Part shown: piece by piece, positions 32,767 through 46,042 of the stretch
How positions within the stretch are numbered: position 1 is the stretch's first letter
Layout: every line of letters starts with the position of its first letter
Assembly (NCBI GenBank): GCA_007258455.2
Contig: VDFB02047230.1
Coordinates: forward strand, 158,046,635-158,110,634
Direction of reading: 5' to 3'
DNA length: 64,000 nt
Origin: Sequoia sempervirens
Lineage: Eukaryota > Streptophyta > Pinopsida > Cupressales > Cupressaceae
Notes under the pieces: generated by a model
The model's database searches: none
What the model was told of the DNA's origin: nothing
The model's input: the letters and a program-made list of their open reading frames with translations, nothing else
Made by a program: the position numbers and the translations under genes

Positions 32767-33863
32767 ATGCCTCCAAAGAACAATCCAATGGCCAGAGAAG
32801 TAAGAGAGTTTAAAGAGCAACATGCTAAGGATTTGAGACAAGTTAAGGAGTCTCATGAAGCAACCCTTTCCTTAATTGTAGCCTTGGAGAAAAACCAAAG
32901 AAGAGGTATGGTCGGTGGTGACCAAGGTGAAAAAGAGGATGAGGTTGAGAGTGAGAACCCTAAAGGAGGAGTCCAAGATGAAGAGGAAATGGACCCTGAA
33001 GAAGCAAGAATGGTTAGGATGTTGAAGGTTTTCAAGGGGGATACTCCTAAGGTGAAAGTGGAAGTACCCATGTATGGTGGGAAGATGGATAGTGAAGAAG
33101 TGTTGGGTTGGATAGATGCTCTTGACAATTTGTTTGAATTTGTGGAGGTAGAAGATGATAAGAAGGAAAAATTTGTAAAAACCAAGTTGAAGGGATCTTC
33201 CCTAACATGGTGGAACTATGTACAAGAGGAAAGAGTAAAGAAGGGAAAGACTAAGATAAGTTCATGGGATAAAATGGTAGCTAAGGTGAAAGGACAATTT
33301 CTGCCCACAAATTATGCAATTCTGACCTTTAGGAAGCTACAAAATTTAAACAAAAGGAGTTAGATGTTATGGCATACACTGAAGAGTTCCATAAATTAAG
33401 TATTAGAGTAGGACATACTGAAGATGAAGTAGAAAAGGTAGCAAGATACCTAAATGGGCTAAGGCTCAATATCCAAGATGAAATTTGCCTCACTACACCT
33501 AGGACAGTTGAAGAGTGTTTTTAGTTGGTTGTCAAGGCAGAGGAAACGATAAAAAGGAGACAAGAGTAGCAAGGAAGGGTCAGAGGAAATAATTTCAAAG
33601 GTAGAGGCAACTTTGGTGCAAGAGGACAGTCACAAAAGTAGCAAGGAGAATCAAGTAGTCACCAAGAACAAAGTGGTGAATCAAGACGTAATTTCAGGGG
33701 TAGAAGACCTAGTGGCAAAGGTAGATTTGGTGGACAAGGGAGAGGGTCAAATACATTCTTAGGTAGATGTTATTAGTGCAACCAATTTGGTCATCCAACA
33801 TGGAAGTGCTCGAACAAGAAAGCTTCAAATTCACATGGAGGTCAAAGAATTAGAACCCAAATT
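32767..33863 (+). pseudogene. gag relic of chromovirus B
   Basis: ATG 32767 starts MPPKNNPMAREVREFKEQ. An acidic linker is followed by the gag core (VEVPMYGGKMDSEEVLGWID, then LKGSSLTWWNYV and FLPTNY). The open frame stops at 33363 after a one-base shift. The continuation (DVMAYTEEFHKLSIRV, NGLRLNIQDEI) and an Arg/Gly-rich stretch follow. A CCHC knuckle at about 33768-33810 has its third residue changed to a stop (CY-stop-CNQFGHPTWKC). It is the structural protein of the particle, inactive here. Confidence 0.88.
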
Positions 33864-34463
33864 GTGCATGGGGAAGACAATGAAAGTGTTAATTCGCCAT
33901 CTCAACATACTACTCTAGAGATAGGTGAGTCTTTGATGATGAGAAGGACACTCATTAAGGTGCCAACAATTAAAGAGCCTCCACAAAGGAAATCATTATT
34001 TAGAACCACCTGCAAATCACATAGAAAGGTATGTAAGGTAGTTGTTGATTCAGGTTCTACTGATAATTTGGTTTCCTTAGAGATGGTAGAAAATTTAAAC
34101 ATGAAGAGAATACCACACCCCACACCTTACAAAGTATCTTGGTTGAATAAGGGTCAACAAGTTTTGGTCAATGAGAAAACATGGGTTGAGTTTAACATTG
34201 GGGGGTATAAAGACAAGATCCTATGTGACATCATCCCCATGGATATTTGTCACTTGCTGCTAGGAAGACCCTGGTAGTATGACAGAAAAGAAAAGCTTGA
34301 TGGCTAGAAAAAAAACATCTATGTGATAGAAAAAAATGGAACTTCATTCATATTTACACCCCTACAAGATGAGAAATTTTATAAACAAGTTGGGTCTAGT
34401 GTTATGGTAGTTGGGAAGAAAGAATTCTTGAAAAAATTGAAGGAAGAAGGTGGATAGGGATTT
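33864..34463 (+). pseudogene. Aspartic protease region of B
   Basis: A 137-codon open stretch includes VVVDSGSTDNLVS, the catalytic DSG motif of the retroelement protease (about 34037-34075), and CHLLLGRPW, the second conserved block. It ends in stops after 34277, and a relic of the linker to RT follows. The protease would process Gag-Pol. Confidence 0.88.
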
Positions 34464-35960
34464 GTTATAGTGATTAGACCTAAATCTGTTTTAGCAGCAA
34501 CAAAGGTTGAGGGTATACCTAGTGAGGTTCATAATTTGTTGAACAAATACAAGGATATTGTAGTTGATGAGTTACCTAACTCTTTTCCACCCATGAGAGA
34601 TGTAAGCCATCACATAGACCTTATAATTGGTGAAAATTTACCAAATAAAGCTACATACAAGATGTCTCCCAAATAAAATGAAGAAATAAGAAGGCAGGTC
34701 CAAAAATTGTTAGATAAAGGCCTAATAAGGGAAGGTTTGAGCCCATCTGTTGTCCCTACTATTTTAGCACCTAAAAAGGATGGGGATTGGAGGATGTGTA
34801 TTGACTCAAGGGAAATCAAAAAAATCACCATTAGATATAGGTTTCCAATACCAAAAATGGAGGATTTGATGGATTGCTTGGGAGGAGCATGTTATTTTTC
34901 AAAGATTGGCCTAAAAAGCAATTATCATCAAATTAGGATAAGAGAAGGGGATGAATGGAAAACTGCATTTAAAACCAATGAGGGTATGTATGAATGGATG
35001 GTAATTCCATTTGAATTGTCAAATGCTCCAAGCACATTTATGAGACTAATAAATGAAGTTTTGAAGCCTTTCAATAAAAAATTTGTTGTTGTGTATTTGG
35101 GTGGCATACTTGTGTTTAGTAAGACTAAAGAAGAGCACTTGCAACATCTTGACATGGTTTTGCAGAATTTGAATGAAGAGAAGTTGATGATAAACCTCAA
35201 AAGTGTGAATTCATGAAAGGGGAGCTAGTGTATCTTGGTTTTGTGATCTCCAAAGGTTCATTGAAGATGGATCCCACCAAAGTAGAGGCAATTCTCAATT
35301 GGCCAACTCCAAAATTAGTAGGGGAGGTAAGAAGCTTTCATGGTCTTGCTAGTTTCTATAGGAAATTTATAAAGAATTTCAGTCGCATTTGCTCACCAAT
35401 TATTGAAACCATCAAAGGAGATAAAAAGAAAAGATATTAGTGGACCGATGAGGCAAAAAGAAGCTTCCAATACCTAAAAAATAAAGTAGCACAACAACCC
35501 ATCCTTGCACTACTTGATTTCAACAAAGTTTTCACTATAGAGTGTGATGCAAGTGGCTTTGCTTTTGGAGCAGTCTTAAGTTGAGAAGGAAGACCAATGG
35601 CTTTCTTTAGTGAAAAGCTTAATGAAGAAAACAGGAAGTACTCATCCTATGATTTGGAGCTATATGCAATGGTGTAGTCCCTAAAGAAGTGGAGGCACTA
35701 CCTTTTGCACAATGAGTTCACTTTTTTCATTGAAAACCATGTTTTACAATTTCTAAACAGTTAAGACAAGCTGAGTCATTGACATGTGAAGTGGGTAGAA
35801 TACCTATAGAGCTATACCTACACAATCAAACACAAAAAAGGACAGTCCAAAAAGGTAGTAGATGCTTTAAGCCAAAGGTAAATGTTGGTGCAAGAAATCC
35901 AAATTCAAAGTGTGGGAATAGATGCCTTGAAGGGTATGTATGAAGAAGATGATGACTTCA
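34464..35960 (+). pseudogene. RT and RNase H relic of B
   Basis: The RT reads through IDLIIGENLPNKATYKMSPK, VVPTILAPKKDGDWRMCIDS, FSKIGLKSNYHQIRI and IPFELSNAPSTFMRLIN. The catalytic box is YLGG (about 35094), with both Asp replaced by Gly. After a shift at about 35200 come [20 protein letters not shown] and [12 protein letters not shown]. RNase H follows with FTIECDASGFAFGAVLS (about 35533), KLNEENRKYSSYDLEL and KHKKGQSKKVVDALS. Stops occur at 34673, 35438, 35582 and elsewhere. Confidence 0.9.
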
Positions 35961-36023
35961 AGAGGTATATGTTATTTGTGATCAGTTCAGGATGCTTTTC
36001 ATGATGCATATTATGATTTTCTA

Positions 36024-36752
36024 TTGCAAGATGGATTTTTGTTTAAAGATGCTCAATTATGTATTCCAAAGTGCTCCATGAGAACTAATTTGATAAAAGA
36101 GAAATATTGTGGCAGTTTAGGAGGACATTTTGGGGTGGATAAGACATTGGAACAGGTAAGGATATTTTACTTTTGGCCAAAGATGCAAGTGGATGTTAGA
36201 AAATTTATGGAAAATTATGTAATCTGCCAAAGAGCCAAGGGTTCTACTTCCAATGCAGGTCTTTATTAGCCCTTACTAATACCTAATAGACCATGAGAGA
36301 TTCTCAGTATGGATTTTTTGTTAGGTTTTCCAAAAACTCGGAGGGTTATGACAGTATGTTTGTTGTTATTGATATATTTAGTAAAATGACTCACTTTATT
36401 CCATGTAAGTGCACAAATGATGCTTCTCATATTGCAGGGTTATTTTTCAAAGAAATAGTTAGAATTCATGGTCTGCCATTGACAATTGTATCAAACAAGG
36501 ATTCAAAGTTCATAGGTCACTTTTGGAGGACCCTTTGGAGAAAGCTTGGAACAAATTTGACCTTTAGTATTGCCTATCACCCAAAAATGGATGGGCAGAT
36601 TGAGGTTTTTGATAAACACTTGGAAATATTTTGAGATGCCTCACAAGGAAGCATGGACAACAATGGGACTTGGTTCTTCCACAAGTTGAATATGCCTACA
36701 ATGATTCAATCAATAGAAGCATTGGGAAAATCCCATTTGAGATGGTGTATGG
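36024..36752 (+). pseudogene. Integrase relic of B, part before the solo LTR
   Basis: The HHCC zinc-binding part reads GGHFGVDKTLEQVRIFYFWP and CQRAKG, with one expected Cys in a degraded context. The core shows SMDFLLGFP in a shifted frame, FVVIDIFSKMTHFIPC, IVSNKDSKF (the usual SDRD has Asn for the first Asp) and MDGQIEV with the Glu. The reading frame reaches GKIPFEMVYG at 36752, where a solo LTR interrupts it. Integrase inserts the cDNA; this copy is dead. Confidence 0.88.
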
Positions 36753-37283
36753 TGAAAGGAAATAAAAAAGAGCAATGGAAAGTACTAATAAAGAGAAATT
36801 GTTTGAAGGAAAGAGATTACCAAATAAGTTGAAGTAGCCAAACCAAGCATCACCAAAGCAAGAGAGACACAAGAATTTGTTAAGGGGAAAAAACAAGAAA
36901 AAACCCCAATATTATGAATGGAGGCAAAATGCCTAAAGAATAATACAAAGAGAGAGAGCTTCAGCCTTAGCTTGCTTGCATGAGTCTTGAAGAATGAGAG
37001 GAGAGGCACCTCAATAAGTAGAGGTGAGAATGAGGAGTTAGAATGTAACTCCCAACTCAATGAATGCCACCATTCATCTATGTGTGTGCAAAGTGTCACC
37101 TCTTAAGGAGGTGGTTACAAATATTCCTTAATAAAGGAATTAAAAAATAAGCCATCCTCACACATGTGTGAGATGACAAAAAGACAAAAGACTTGTAGGG
37201 ATTCCTTTGTAATATTCCTACAAGTTAATAAAAAATTACAATTAAAGAATAACCTTTACCAAGTAAAAATTAATCTTCTAACA
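36753..37283 (+). mobile_element. 531-bp solo LTR inserted in the integrase of B
   Basis: Sequence from TGAAAGGAAA to TTCTAACA is flanked by TATGG on both sides (36748-36752 and 37284-37288). It has TG/CA ends and a perfect 5-bp duplication. Removing it joins FEMVYG to LKPRGVFELRDL in one reading frame, as expected for this family. No internal region is present. It resembles no other LTR in this window. Confidence 0.88.
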
Positions 37284-37288
37284 TATGG

Positions 37289-37892
37289 TCTGAAACCTAG
37301 GGGTGTGTTTGAGCTCAGGGATTTGAAAGGAATGGAGAAGAGGAGTGTTGAGGGAGAATAATTTGTAGAGGCCATGAGGGAGATACACCAAGAAGTTAGA
37401 GAAAATCTACATAAAAGTGTTGAAAAGTATAAGAAACGTGTTGATTTGAAAAGAAGGGATGTTCAATTCAAGGTGGGAGACTTGGTCCTTGCACATTTGA
37501 AGAAGGAAATTTTTTCAAAGGGATAGTACACAAATTTGTTGATGAAGAAACCTGGGCCATGTAGAGTGGTCCATAAGTTAGGGGCCAATGCCTATGAGAT
37601 AGAACTCCCTCCTGGAGTGGCTATCTCTCCTATTTTTAATATTGCTGACCTATACCCTTTTAAGGGATCTGTGGATGTGGGTATAAGTGATGATGCAAAT
37701 GTTGTTGATGAATATTGGGTCAAATACCTACCACCTTTTGAGCCATTGAAGCTTGAATGCATTGTGGACACAAGGGAAGCCAAGAGAACAAGACTCAAGG
37801 TCTACCATGAATACCTATTCAAGTGGCAAGGCTTACCAATGGAAGAGCCACTTAGATGTCAGAAGAGGATATTAAGAAGCATGGCACAATAG
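37289..37892 (+). pseudogene. Integrase C-terminus and chromodomain of B
   Basis: After the solo LTR the frame resumes at LKPRGVFELRDL and continues through the C-terminal integrase region (EKYKKRVDLKRRDV, FKVGDLVLAHLKKE). A GPY/F-type module follows (MKKPGPCRVVHKLGANAYE near 37540-37600). A chromodomain at the end (about 37755-37860) reads CIVDTREAKRTRLKVYHEYL then FKWQGLPMEE and is followed by a shift. Chromodomains guide chromovirus integration toward marked chromatin and define this branch of Ty3/gypsy. Confidence 0.9.
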
Positions 37893-37943
37893 TGTAGGAC
37901 CTGATCTCAAGAGGAACCTAAGATTCTTTTATCTCTGGGTATA

Positions 37944-39116
37944 TGGTGCAAGAGCACCATGCCAATTTTGGTCAATTGATGTAAAAATAGGTGTCTGGTG
38001 TTGAGTTTGATGTGTTTAATCACATTTTTGATGTAATAAGTTCTAATTAAGATCATTTTGGTGTGTTCAAATCATATAGGTTAATGTTGTTTAGTTTTGT
38101 CAATTTTGTATAAATGTTGCAAAAGTTGCTTGTGCAACTTTGTAATTTTGTCAACTTTAGGAAGTTGAACGGTCATTTTTTTTGAAAATTCGTTGGAGAC
38201 TATTAGTTTTTGTTGGAAAAATTTTTAAAATGCCTCACAAACTTTGATGGAATATTTTGAAGTGATCTTGGTGGACAAAACAATAAACAAGCTCTATTTT
38301 CTATTAATTTCCTGAGTTTTATGTTGTTTCTGTGAATAGTATGGCTCCGTACAATTGATTTATGATCTGAAACACATGTGATTAGTTGATGTAATGAGTC
38401 TACTATAATTTGGTATGGTTTTATTAAATTTCATTGATATTGAAGGTAGTTTGTAGTTTTTTCCTGAAAATAGTTTGTAAACCCTAGGTTTGAGGGTTTG
38501 AAGACAAAAAATATGTGTTGAAGCCCAGTCCACTATTGAAACTTGGCCAAACTCGATGGAATGGAGGGGTTTAGAGTGATTTTAGATATTTTTCTATTAT
38601 TTGGATTAGGAGATGGAGTTTGGAGTGAATTTTACCAAGCCCTAGCCTAACATCCTCATGTGTTAGGCTTAGGAAACTAGGTAGGTTAGAGATTTTGCAA
38701 GACAACAAATTGGTGATGAATTTTGGTGATGAAAATTGAATAAAGGGACCCTATATAATGTGTTAGAGCCTTTGGAGTGGATATTTTATAATTGGTATTT
38801 GAATTTCATATACTTGCTTTGGAAAAGTGGCCTAATTTAGCCTTGGAGCTGCGTAGAAGACTAAATCTGAAGGATTTGTTACAAAATAACCCTAGTCCCA
38901 AATTGGATATGCTGAAATGGGGCCCAATGGGTATCTGAGATGGTCAATTATTTGTGGGTTAATGGTTTTATCTAAAATATATGCTTAAGAAACTAGGTTT
39001 GGAGACCTATAAGGAGAAATAAAGAATTGTGTGAACTAGCCACCAAGTTAGGGTTTAGAATTTGATAGGTTGATCAATTGTAATTGTATTTACATACTCC
39101 ACCTTGCTTTGCATCA
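37944..39116 (+). repeat. 3' LTR of B
   Basis: A 1,173-bp LTR with ends TGGTGCAAGAG and GCATCA, intact except for point changes. It serves as the empty-site reference for the CACTA insertion (AGGAAACTAGG at 38671). No clean polypurine tract is visible upstream (37893-37943). Confidence 0.94.
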
Positions 39117-39121
39117 ATAAG

Positions 39122-40103
39122 ATATATTTTAATTTTCACCATAATTTTCATTTTTAAATATATAGAGGTACCAAAGTCATCCTAAAAGTGTATACAATAA
39201 AATAAACTCATTATAACTTAGTATGGAGCATATTAAAGACCCAAATTCCTCAAACAAATAAGAGGGAAATAAGCTTAAAATAATATATACGAACAATTAA
39301 GGAAACATTGATGTCATGTTGAAACCAATTGATAACATAATAACATCCATGATAATAGAGGTTGAACACATGCAAACCAACATCAAAACAATGAGTGATA
39401 TTAATAAGAAATTGCAAGAGAAGTCATTTATGTTGCTCTCTATCAAAGTCTGGTCATCCCTATTTATTATATATTGTTAATTGTTTCATGTTTTAATATG
39501 TCAAGATGTGTGACTATAATGGTAGCAAGGGTTGTAGTGGAATGAACTAAACATGTTAACAAAAACTATTAAAGAATTGACATACAAAAATAATAAAACA
39601 ATAAAACAAATAAATATAAAATAATTATAGTTGGTGCTTGATTATTTTTATTAAACTATAGAGAATAAAATAGTTTTAATGAAATAACTCTATCTTTAGT
39701 AATATGCACTTTAGTAAATAAAATAGTAGATATTACTTTTAAAATGACTTTATGATTAAATATGTAAAAATAATTTATTTAAAATTATTCTTAAATAAAT
39801 GACTTCTAAGTAAATAAAATAAAAGAACTCTTAATAAAATAAATTAAACAACATAGATAAAAATAATAATTATTTTATAATTATAAAGTAAAATAAAATA
39901 ACTTTAAATTAAATAAAATAGTTTTATGGTAATTTATAAGTAAAAAAATAAAATTCTAGTAACACTAATTGAGATTGATATTTTTTGCTCTTTTGTAGAT
40001 AGATATATTTAAGATATATATACTTGCATTGAGAGGATTTATATAATAGCAGCAAGGGATGGAGTGTAATGGTGTGAGTGTGTCAACAAAAAATATAACC
40101 TTT
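39122..40103. other. AT-rich spacer, no gene seen
   Basis: Very AT-rich, with runs of AATAAAATA-like words between 39590 and 39960. No coding motif or element end was found other than the target duplications at its edges. Confidence 0.5.
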
Positions 40104-40108
40104 TACCT

Positions 40109-41371
40109 TGCTATGGCGTAAGATTGCATCTAGTGCAATTTCCTATAATATTACCTCACTTTAGCCTTATAAACTTGACAATGCAAAAATTTGCCACCTT
40201 TTCCTTGCCTTTCGCTTGTGCCTTTGTTGTTTTCCATTGGTGATCGAATTTTTTTGAGGACTTTGGCACGCCACATAGACATTTGCACATTGTGTTGGTG
40301 TCTTAAAATCATTCTTAAGTCAATGGGCATTGAAGGTGTTACATTCTCTGCCACCTTGTGAATTGTAACACCCCCTGTGAACCTTGACCACCCAAAAATT
40401 TTCTTTTACCTCCTAAAGGAAATTTTGAACTTCATTTTATCCATTCTATCATCTCTCTTTCAATTCATTCACTTCTATTCACTCAACCTTCATTCTTGTT
40501 CCTATCATTCTACACTCTAGACCATTTTTTTTGCTTCTACACCACTTTCTATTGTATCTTTTCAAGCTTCATATCATTGGTGTGATCACCTTGTTGTCTT
40601 TGTTCCTCTTTCGGCTTCTCCAAGCACGTAGAAAAAAGGGTAACACATTTTTTTACTTGCATTGTCTTGTTTATAAAATAGCATCTAGATTGTATTTTCA
40701 TTCTATAAGTTGTGTCTATTTCCATTTCTTTATCATTTTCTCTATACTATGGTCTATTGGTTGTCCATGGAGGTGAAAACACCAAAATAGGGGTTTGATT
40801 GGAAAACTCCAAAACACAACACTTTTCTATTGTTGTGTGTGTAGGTACGCTTTGTTCATGAGGGGCTTGTAGGAGGTTGGACCTTCTGTAAGTTCAGTTT
40901 CTTCTCCTTTTCTTTCATCATTTAATTATTAGATAGTTTTTATTTCAAGTTATAGTATTCTTTTTTTTGTTTCCTTTCATTTCATGCATTTCTTTGTTTA
41001 TTGTTAAACTGTTAGATTAAAACTCTCAGGTTGTTAACACGCCCTGTGAGTTTTAGTTTGTGAGCTTCATTCTTCGTTCATATGAGACACCAGTGTGCCT
41101 TTGAGATGATAATGTGGCATGATTTCATCCAACTCATGTACTAGCCTCCTTTGGTCGGGATCTAGTCAACTTACAATCTGAAACCTCTACAGTTAGTTCA
41201 CCCATTTCTCAAAAACCTCCATTAGAAAACATAAAAAAGTAGAGCTTAGTTTTCCCTTCCTTTTCAACCTATTTAGTCTTGAGGTAGTCTTGAGGTACTT
41301 GAGGGTAATTCACTCCCTTTATAATCTTTTGTGTCCTAGAGACTTGGGAGTAGTGAATCCACTCCCCTACA
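40109..41371 (+). repeat. 5' LTR of C
   Basis: 1,263 bp, starting TGCTATGGCGTAAG and ending CCCCTACA. It matches 55449-56715 through words such as AGTGCAATTTCCTATAAT, ACACCACTTTCTATTG and TTTAGTCTTGAGGTAGTCTT. A 5' polypyrimidine-rich section and several ATTCACT words are shared. Confidence 0.93.
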
Positions 41372-41374
41372 TTT

Positions 41375-41392
41375 TGGTGAACCCAATGTGAA
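41375..41392 (+). promoter_or_regulatory. Candidate primer-binding site of C
   Basis: TGGTGAACCCAATGTGAA starts 3-4 bases after the LTR end. The TGG start and position fit a tRNA primer site, but I could not assign the tRNA. Confidence 0.5.
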
Positions 41393-42003
41393 CTTTCTCC
41401 TTTTCATTTCTTTGTGTCAATTTTTTTTCCCTCAAGTCTTGGGTGTTTTATAGATTAGTGTATCGTGAATATTTTATGAGCTTTACAACCCAATATTCAA
41501 CCTAAAATTCATTGTTAAAAGAAGTCTCTGACACACAAGAATGGAATCTAGGAAAGTTAGTTATGGTCAAATTTGTCCCTCTTTTGAAGAATTGGTTTCA
41601 GGGTTGTCTACCGATTTTTCTAGCCCCTTTGGGGAAGTTGTCACTCATGTTCCTACTCCCCCTATTTCTCCTTGTACTTATTTTGTGGAGGAATAATATT
41701 CCATTGAGGTTCTTATGGAGCATCTCCTTTCCCTAAACAAGAGGCTTGGTGAGTTTGAGCAGTATTTGGCAAAAGATAGTAGTCTCGCCCAAGTGGCTAC
41801 CATTGTCAATAGATTGAGAACCATGTTGGATAAGGATTAGAGGGGTATATAACTTCTCTAAGGTATCACAAAAATTACTCTAACTTTGGCATTACCCAAT
41901 ATGTTGGATCTGAGACCACTGCAAAATAGCTATAAGTATCGATGCCCAAAGTGTCAGTGTATGTGGCTGAGATGGGTCATTCACTTCTGTCAACACTACC
42001 TTT

Positions 42004-43348
42004 ATGCCTAAGGAGACCCACATTATCAAAGTGAAAAAGGTACCTTTGGTATTTATTTCTTCTACCCCTAAGGTCTCTACTTCTAGTCCTGGTGTTAGAG
42101 ACTCTACTAGTATGGGGGCTAGTGGGTTTGGAGGTGGTTCCTCTGGTCCTATTTTTTCTATTGACCTTATCTTAAATGGTTTGTTTCAAAGAATAGGACA
42201 AATGAAGAACCAACTAGTGAACCTAGTTATCTCTTCTTCATCTCAACCTATGTTCATGCCTTTCTCTCACCATAGTCCCTTGTCTATCGCCATCTTAAAC
42301 ACTCCTATCCCGCAGGGGATGGATATTCCTAAGTTTGAGAAGTATAGTGGTCATGGAGATCCTCAAAAACATGTGTCAACTTTCAATGCCATGTGCATTG
42401 ACTTCTTCCACCATGATGCTATGATGGTGAAGATTTTTTTGTGTTTTCTTAAAAACATGGCCCTAGATTAGTATTGGTCTTTGCCAGATAACTTTTTTTT
42501 CTCATTTGATCACCTAGTGAATCAATTCCTTAGACAATTCCAAGCTAATATTGGGTTGAAGATGGCATTTGTTGATCCCATCCAATGTAAGTAGGGAGAG
42601 GATGAAAATGATATTGATTTCATTGCTCATTATCAAGTTTTGTTTTCTTAGATTTATTACCCCTTTCCTTATTTTGATGTCCAAAAGGTTTTCATTGGGA
42701 ATCTACAGAGGCTGTTGCAAGAAATTTTTTTCTTACTGAATTACACTTATTTCGTGCATTTGTGTGTAGTGTTGCATAAGTATCAACAAACGACTACTTA
42801 GTTTAGGGATTCATCCTCATACTCCCATCTAGATAATCAGTTAGTAGTGTTGATTTATAGTGATTCAAGGAAGAACAAGGTCATCAAAAATATGGTCTAT
42901 GTTCCTAAAGGAAAAAGTATAGGACATGATAGAAATTTTATAAAGTTATTTGAATCCTCTAAGAATATTTTGCAAAAAATATTAAACGATAAAATTATAA
43001 CATTACCAAAAATTTGAACTCTCTTTGAGCCATATCCACAATGGTATGACATGCAACAATTTTGTCAGTTCCATCAAGTACATGGACAAGATATTGAGTG
43101 GTGTGTTCGCCTGCATCATGAGATCAAGATCCATCTTGAAAGAAGGAAACAAAACTCTAAAAAATCTTTAGCTAAGCCTAACAACCAACTACAAATTTAC
43201 ATAGATCTGTTTCCTTCTCATTATGCTAACTTGGTTACGTATTCTTTCACATCTTCTCATCCTATCCCATCTGAGAATGTGAAAATGGGCTCATTCACTC
43301 ATATGCCTCATATGGATAATGTGAGTGTTGTTTCTAATATTACATTTA
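42004..43348 (+). pseudogene. gag relic of element C
   Basis: An open frame at 42004-42471 gives a Ser/Thr-rich N-terminus and then IPQGMDIPKFEKYSGHGDPQ, a Tat-type gag signature also seen in element A (IPKFEKYRGSGNPE). The core continues with stops through FDHLVNQFLRQFQANIG and DENDIDFIAHYQ. The C-terminal zinc-finger-like part lies at 43051-43368 (CQFHQVHGQDIEWCVRLHHE). The frame is cut by an insertion at 43366. Confidence 0.82.
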
Positions 43349-43365
43349 TTGAACACCCAAAATAT

Positions 43366-44499
43366 TGAGAGGGGGGTGAATCAGTATTCTATATAACCAA
43401 TTAATCACAAACCATTCAATTAGCAAAGTACATCTAATTGCAACAATGAATGAAAACGTGAAAGAGTGCACAAGATCACATAACACATGAAAACCAATAT
43501 TTTTACGTGGAAAACCTAAAAAGGGGAAAACCACAGTAAGGATTAGCTCACAATATATTATAACTGGTTATAAGATATTACATGGGCTCACTACCATGAC
43601 TCATTGTCCTTATAAGGCTCATAGCTAGAATTATATACAAAACAAAAGTGGCTACATAGCCAAAGTGTGAAATGATACAAAGTGCACCTTCCTTGTGTTG
43701 AATTCAATTCCTTTGAAACTTTGAATACAAAATATTGCTATGCTTAGTAGTCGCTCAACAATTTTGCATTTATTTGGATCACATATATGCAAATTCTCAA
43801 GTCTGCACTACATCTCATTACATCTCACATCACATGCTCTCTCCCTATATTACACAACTCAAAAATGTTTCACATATATACCCAATTACATCTGCATGCA
43901 TCAATTAGGTTGGCCTAGTTAGATGTATCCCTATTTAATTCAAAATAACTTTGTCGGCTTCATACTTGAACAAAAACTTCTTAGCACTCAAACCAACCAT
44001 GCAACACTTAATTCTAGTTGGCATGGATCTAAAATAGATCCCCTTAACATCATAAATACATATTAATCTTCATAGTACATATATCAAGTATTAGGTCGGC
44101 CAGGAATTAGACCTAATCACAAAATAAACCAACTAAAAACTCAACAATGATCCATCTAATAAAATAGGAATGCATAATATTGAATATATAGTGTACATAC
44201 ATTTATAAACCATCTCCAAAAATTGTAGATTCTGAATCCAAACACCAGAGGTATGCAAACTAGATTACTCACAGCCATTTACACTATATAAAGGAAAAAA
44301 TTGTATGTCAAACATCTATTACTTGTAACTCCCAGCCTGTTAATCCAAAAAGATTGAAATCTTGATCATAGGCACATTTAGTAGTCCTGAATAACATAAT
44401 ATAACTTCATAAGTTGATATTATAAAATGGGAAATTTTGGACCAAATTACCAGATTAAAATGTCACCAAATTTTTTTATCGAATTAGGAAAAACTGTCA
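43366..44499. mobile_element. Insertion of about 1.1 kb between gag and protease of C
   Basis: The insertion begins TGAGAGGGGGGTGAATCAG and includes TTTTTACGTGGAAAACC and GGGGAAAACCAC, words common in plant LTR-type repeats. Coding sequence of C stops at its left edge and resumes to its right with the protease region. The right boundary is approximate. A clear target duplication was not found (AATAT on the left, nothing exact on the right). Confidence 0.5.
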
Positions 44500-44973
44500 A
44501 GAAATAATGTTGGCATCAATGAAAACACATCAAATGGTTCCTTCTTCGTTCTTTCAACAACATTTACCTCACATGTTTTTCCCTTAAACAAGGATCTCTC
44601 TCCATTGTATGTTCGTACTTGGATTAATAGTAACATCATAATTGGTGTTATAGTTGATATGTTGAGCTAAGTGAAAATGATAACGAAGGAGGCCTTGTTC
44701 ATTAACAACTTGGACAAGGAGAATTATGATGAGTCATAGGTCATCCTTTGTCCTTATGATGGGTTTTTTATTGCCCCTATGGGATCTATTTCTTTGTCAA
44801 TTTTGGTTGGTCCTAAATCTATGAATGTTTCATTTGTTGTAATCCTAGAGTTAGACTTATTTAGAGTGAGGTTGGGCATCCCATGGCTAGCCTCTATGAA
44901 GTCGCTTGTAGTCAAAAAATGCTTAAGGTATCCCCATGAGGTTGTCGTTAATGTTTTCTAGGACACTAGGTAT
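44500..44973 (+). pseudogene. Protease region of C, first part
   Basis: Frame reads FTSHVFPLNKDLSPLYVRTW, then VIVDMLS followed by a stop where the catalytic DTG/DPG-type motif should be. Next are ITKEALF and, from 44779, SLSILVGPKSMNVSFVV and FRVRLGIPWLASMKSLV with CLRYPHE. These are the Tat protease blocks. The text breaks after NVF-stop-DTRY at the 7.6-kb insertion. Confidence 0.75.
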
Positions 44974-46042
44974 TGTTGATGGTCAAAACAACACAACATT
45001 AAACAGAATATCACTATTCTATTTCTCCTGAAAAAGAAAGACGACATATAGAAATCTAACTCCCAAGGTCTTGGTAATTGGTTCTCAATTGTACTAATAT
45101 TGCTCAATGGTCAATGTAATTGTAATATGCAAGGGGCCTTTACTGGTAACAAGGAACAAAACTGCATGAAATCAACTAACCTACGTTTGGGGGGTTTAAA
45201 TAAATGAAAAAAAAGATAGATCAGAGCTTTAAAACAGAAGAACATGAACAAAACCACTTAATATCTAGACATGCATGTCAATAATGAGTGTTTCTTCATC
45301 CAACCACAACCACAACATGATGCAATCCATTTAATAAACTATACCACTGTATGCATCCATAGTACTAATTTATTAACCATAACCATTCACTAAACTCTAC
45401 TTTAGAACTTGAAACAGATCATCCACTCATCACCAAAACACAAATCAAATAGATATAACAATTTTTATTCATAGACAATTCAATGCGATAATTTTTAAAT
45501 CCAATTTTCCCTATTCATTTTCATCAAATAGAAAACATTTAGGCACAGCCAAATCACTGGCATACAAATTGATTATGAATCATTAATCTTATTAGATAGG
45601 TCCAAACTTAATAGTAACATGAAAACTTGTATACAAGTATAAAAAATGTATCCAAGTTCAACTAAAATTTCAAAGTATCTTTGCTAACAACAATGAATTC
45701 CTAAGACTATTCAACATTCTCTATTATCAAGTGGCTAAAATTTCTTCAAATCAGCCGAACTTTGCAAAATAGAGCTCAAAAATACATATAATCCTACCAT
45801 GCATAAGTCTCTCTCAATCAAAACTCAGATCCATAAATCAAGGGACCAGGACTACATAAGGGAACTGAACTGCTAATCTTTAGTTCCAAAGCTAATTGCT
45901 TTTTTGTAGAAATTCTAATGCTAAAGGAAGAAGGTGGAATTGATGGATAGAACTGGAGTCAAGTTCATGTCAAAACCCTACAAAAGAGGAGAGGAGAAGA
46001 TGTTGTGTCAAGTGAAGAGAGTGTTCAACTATCAACTTATTC

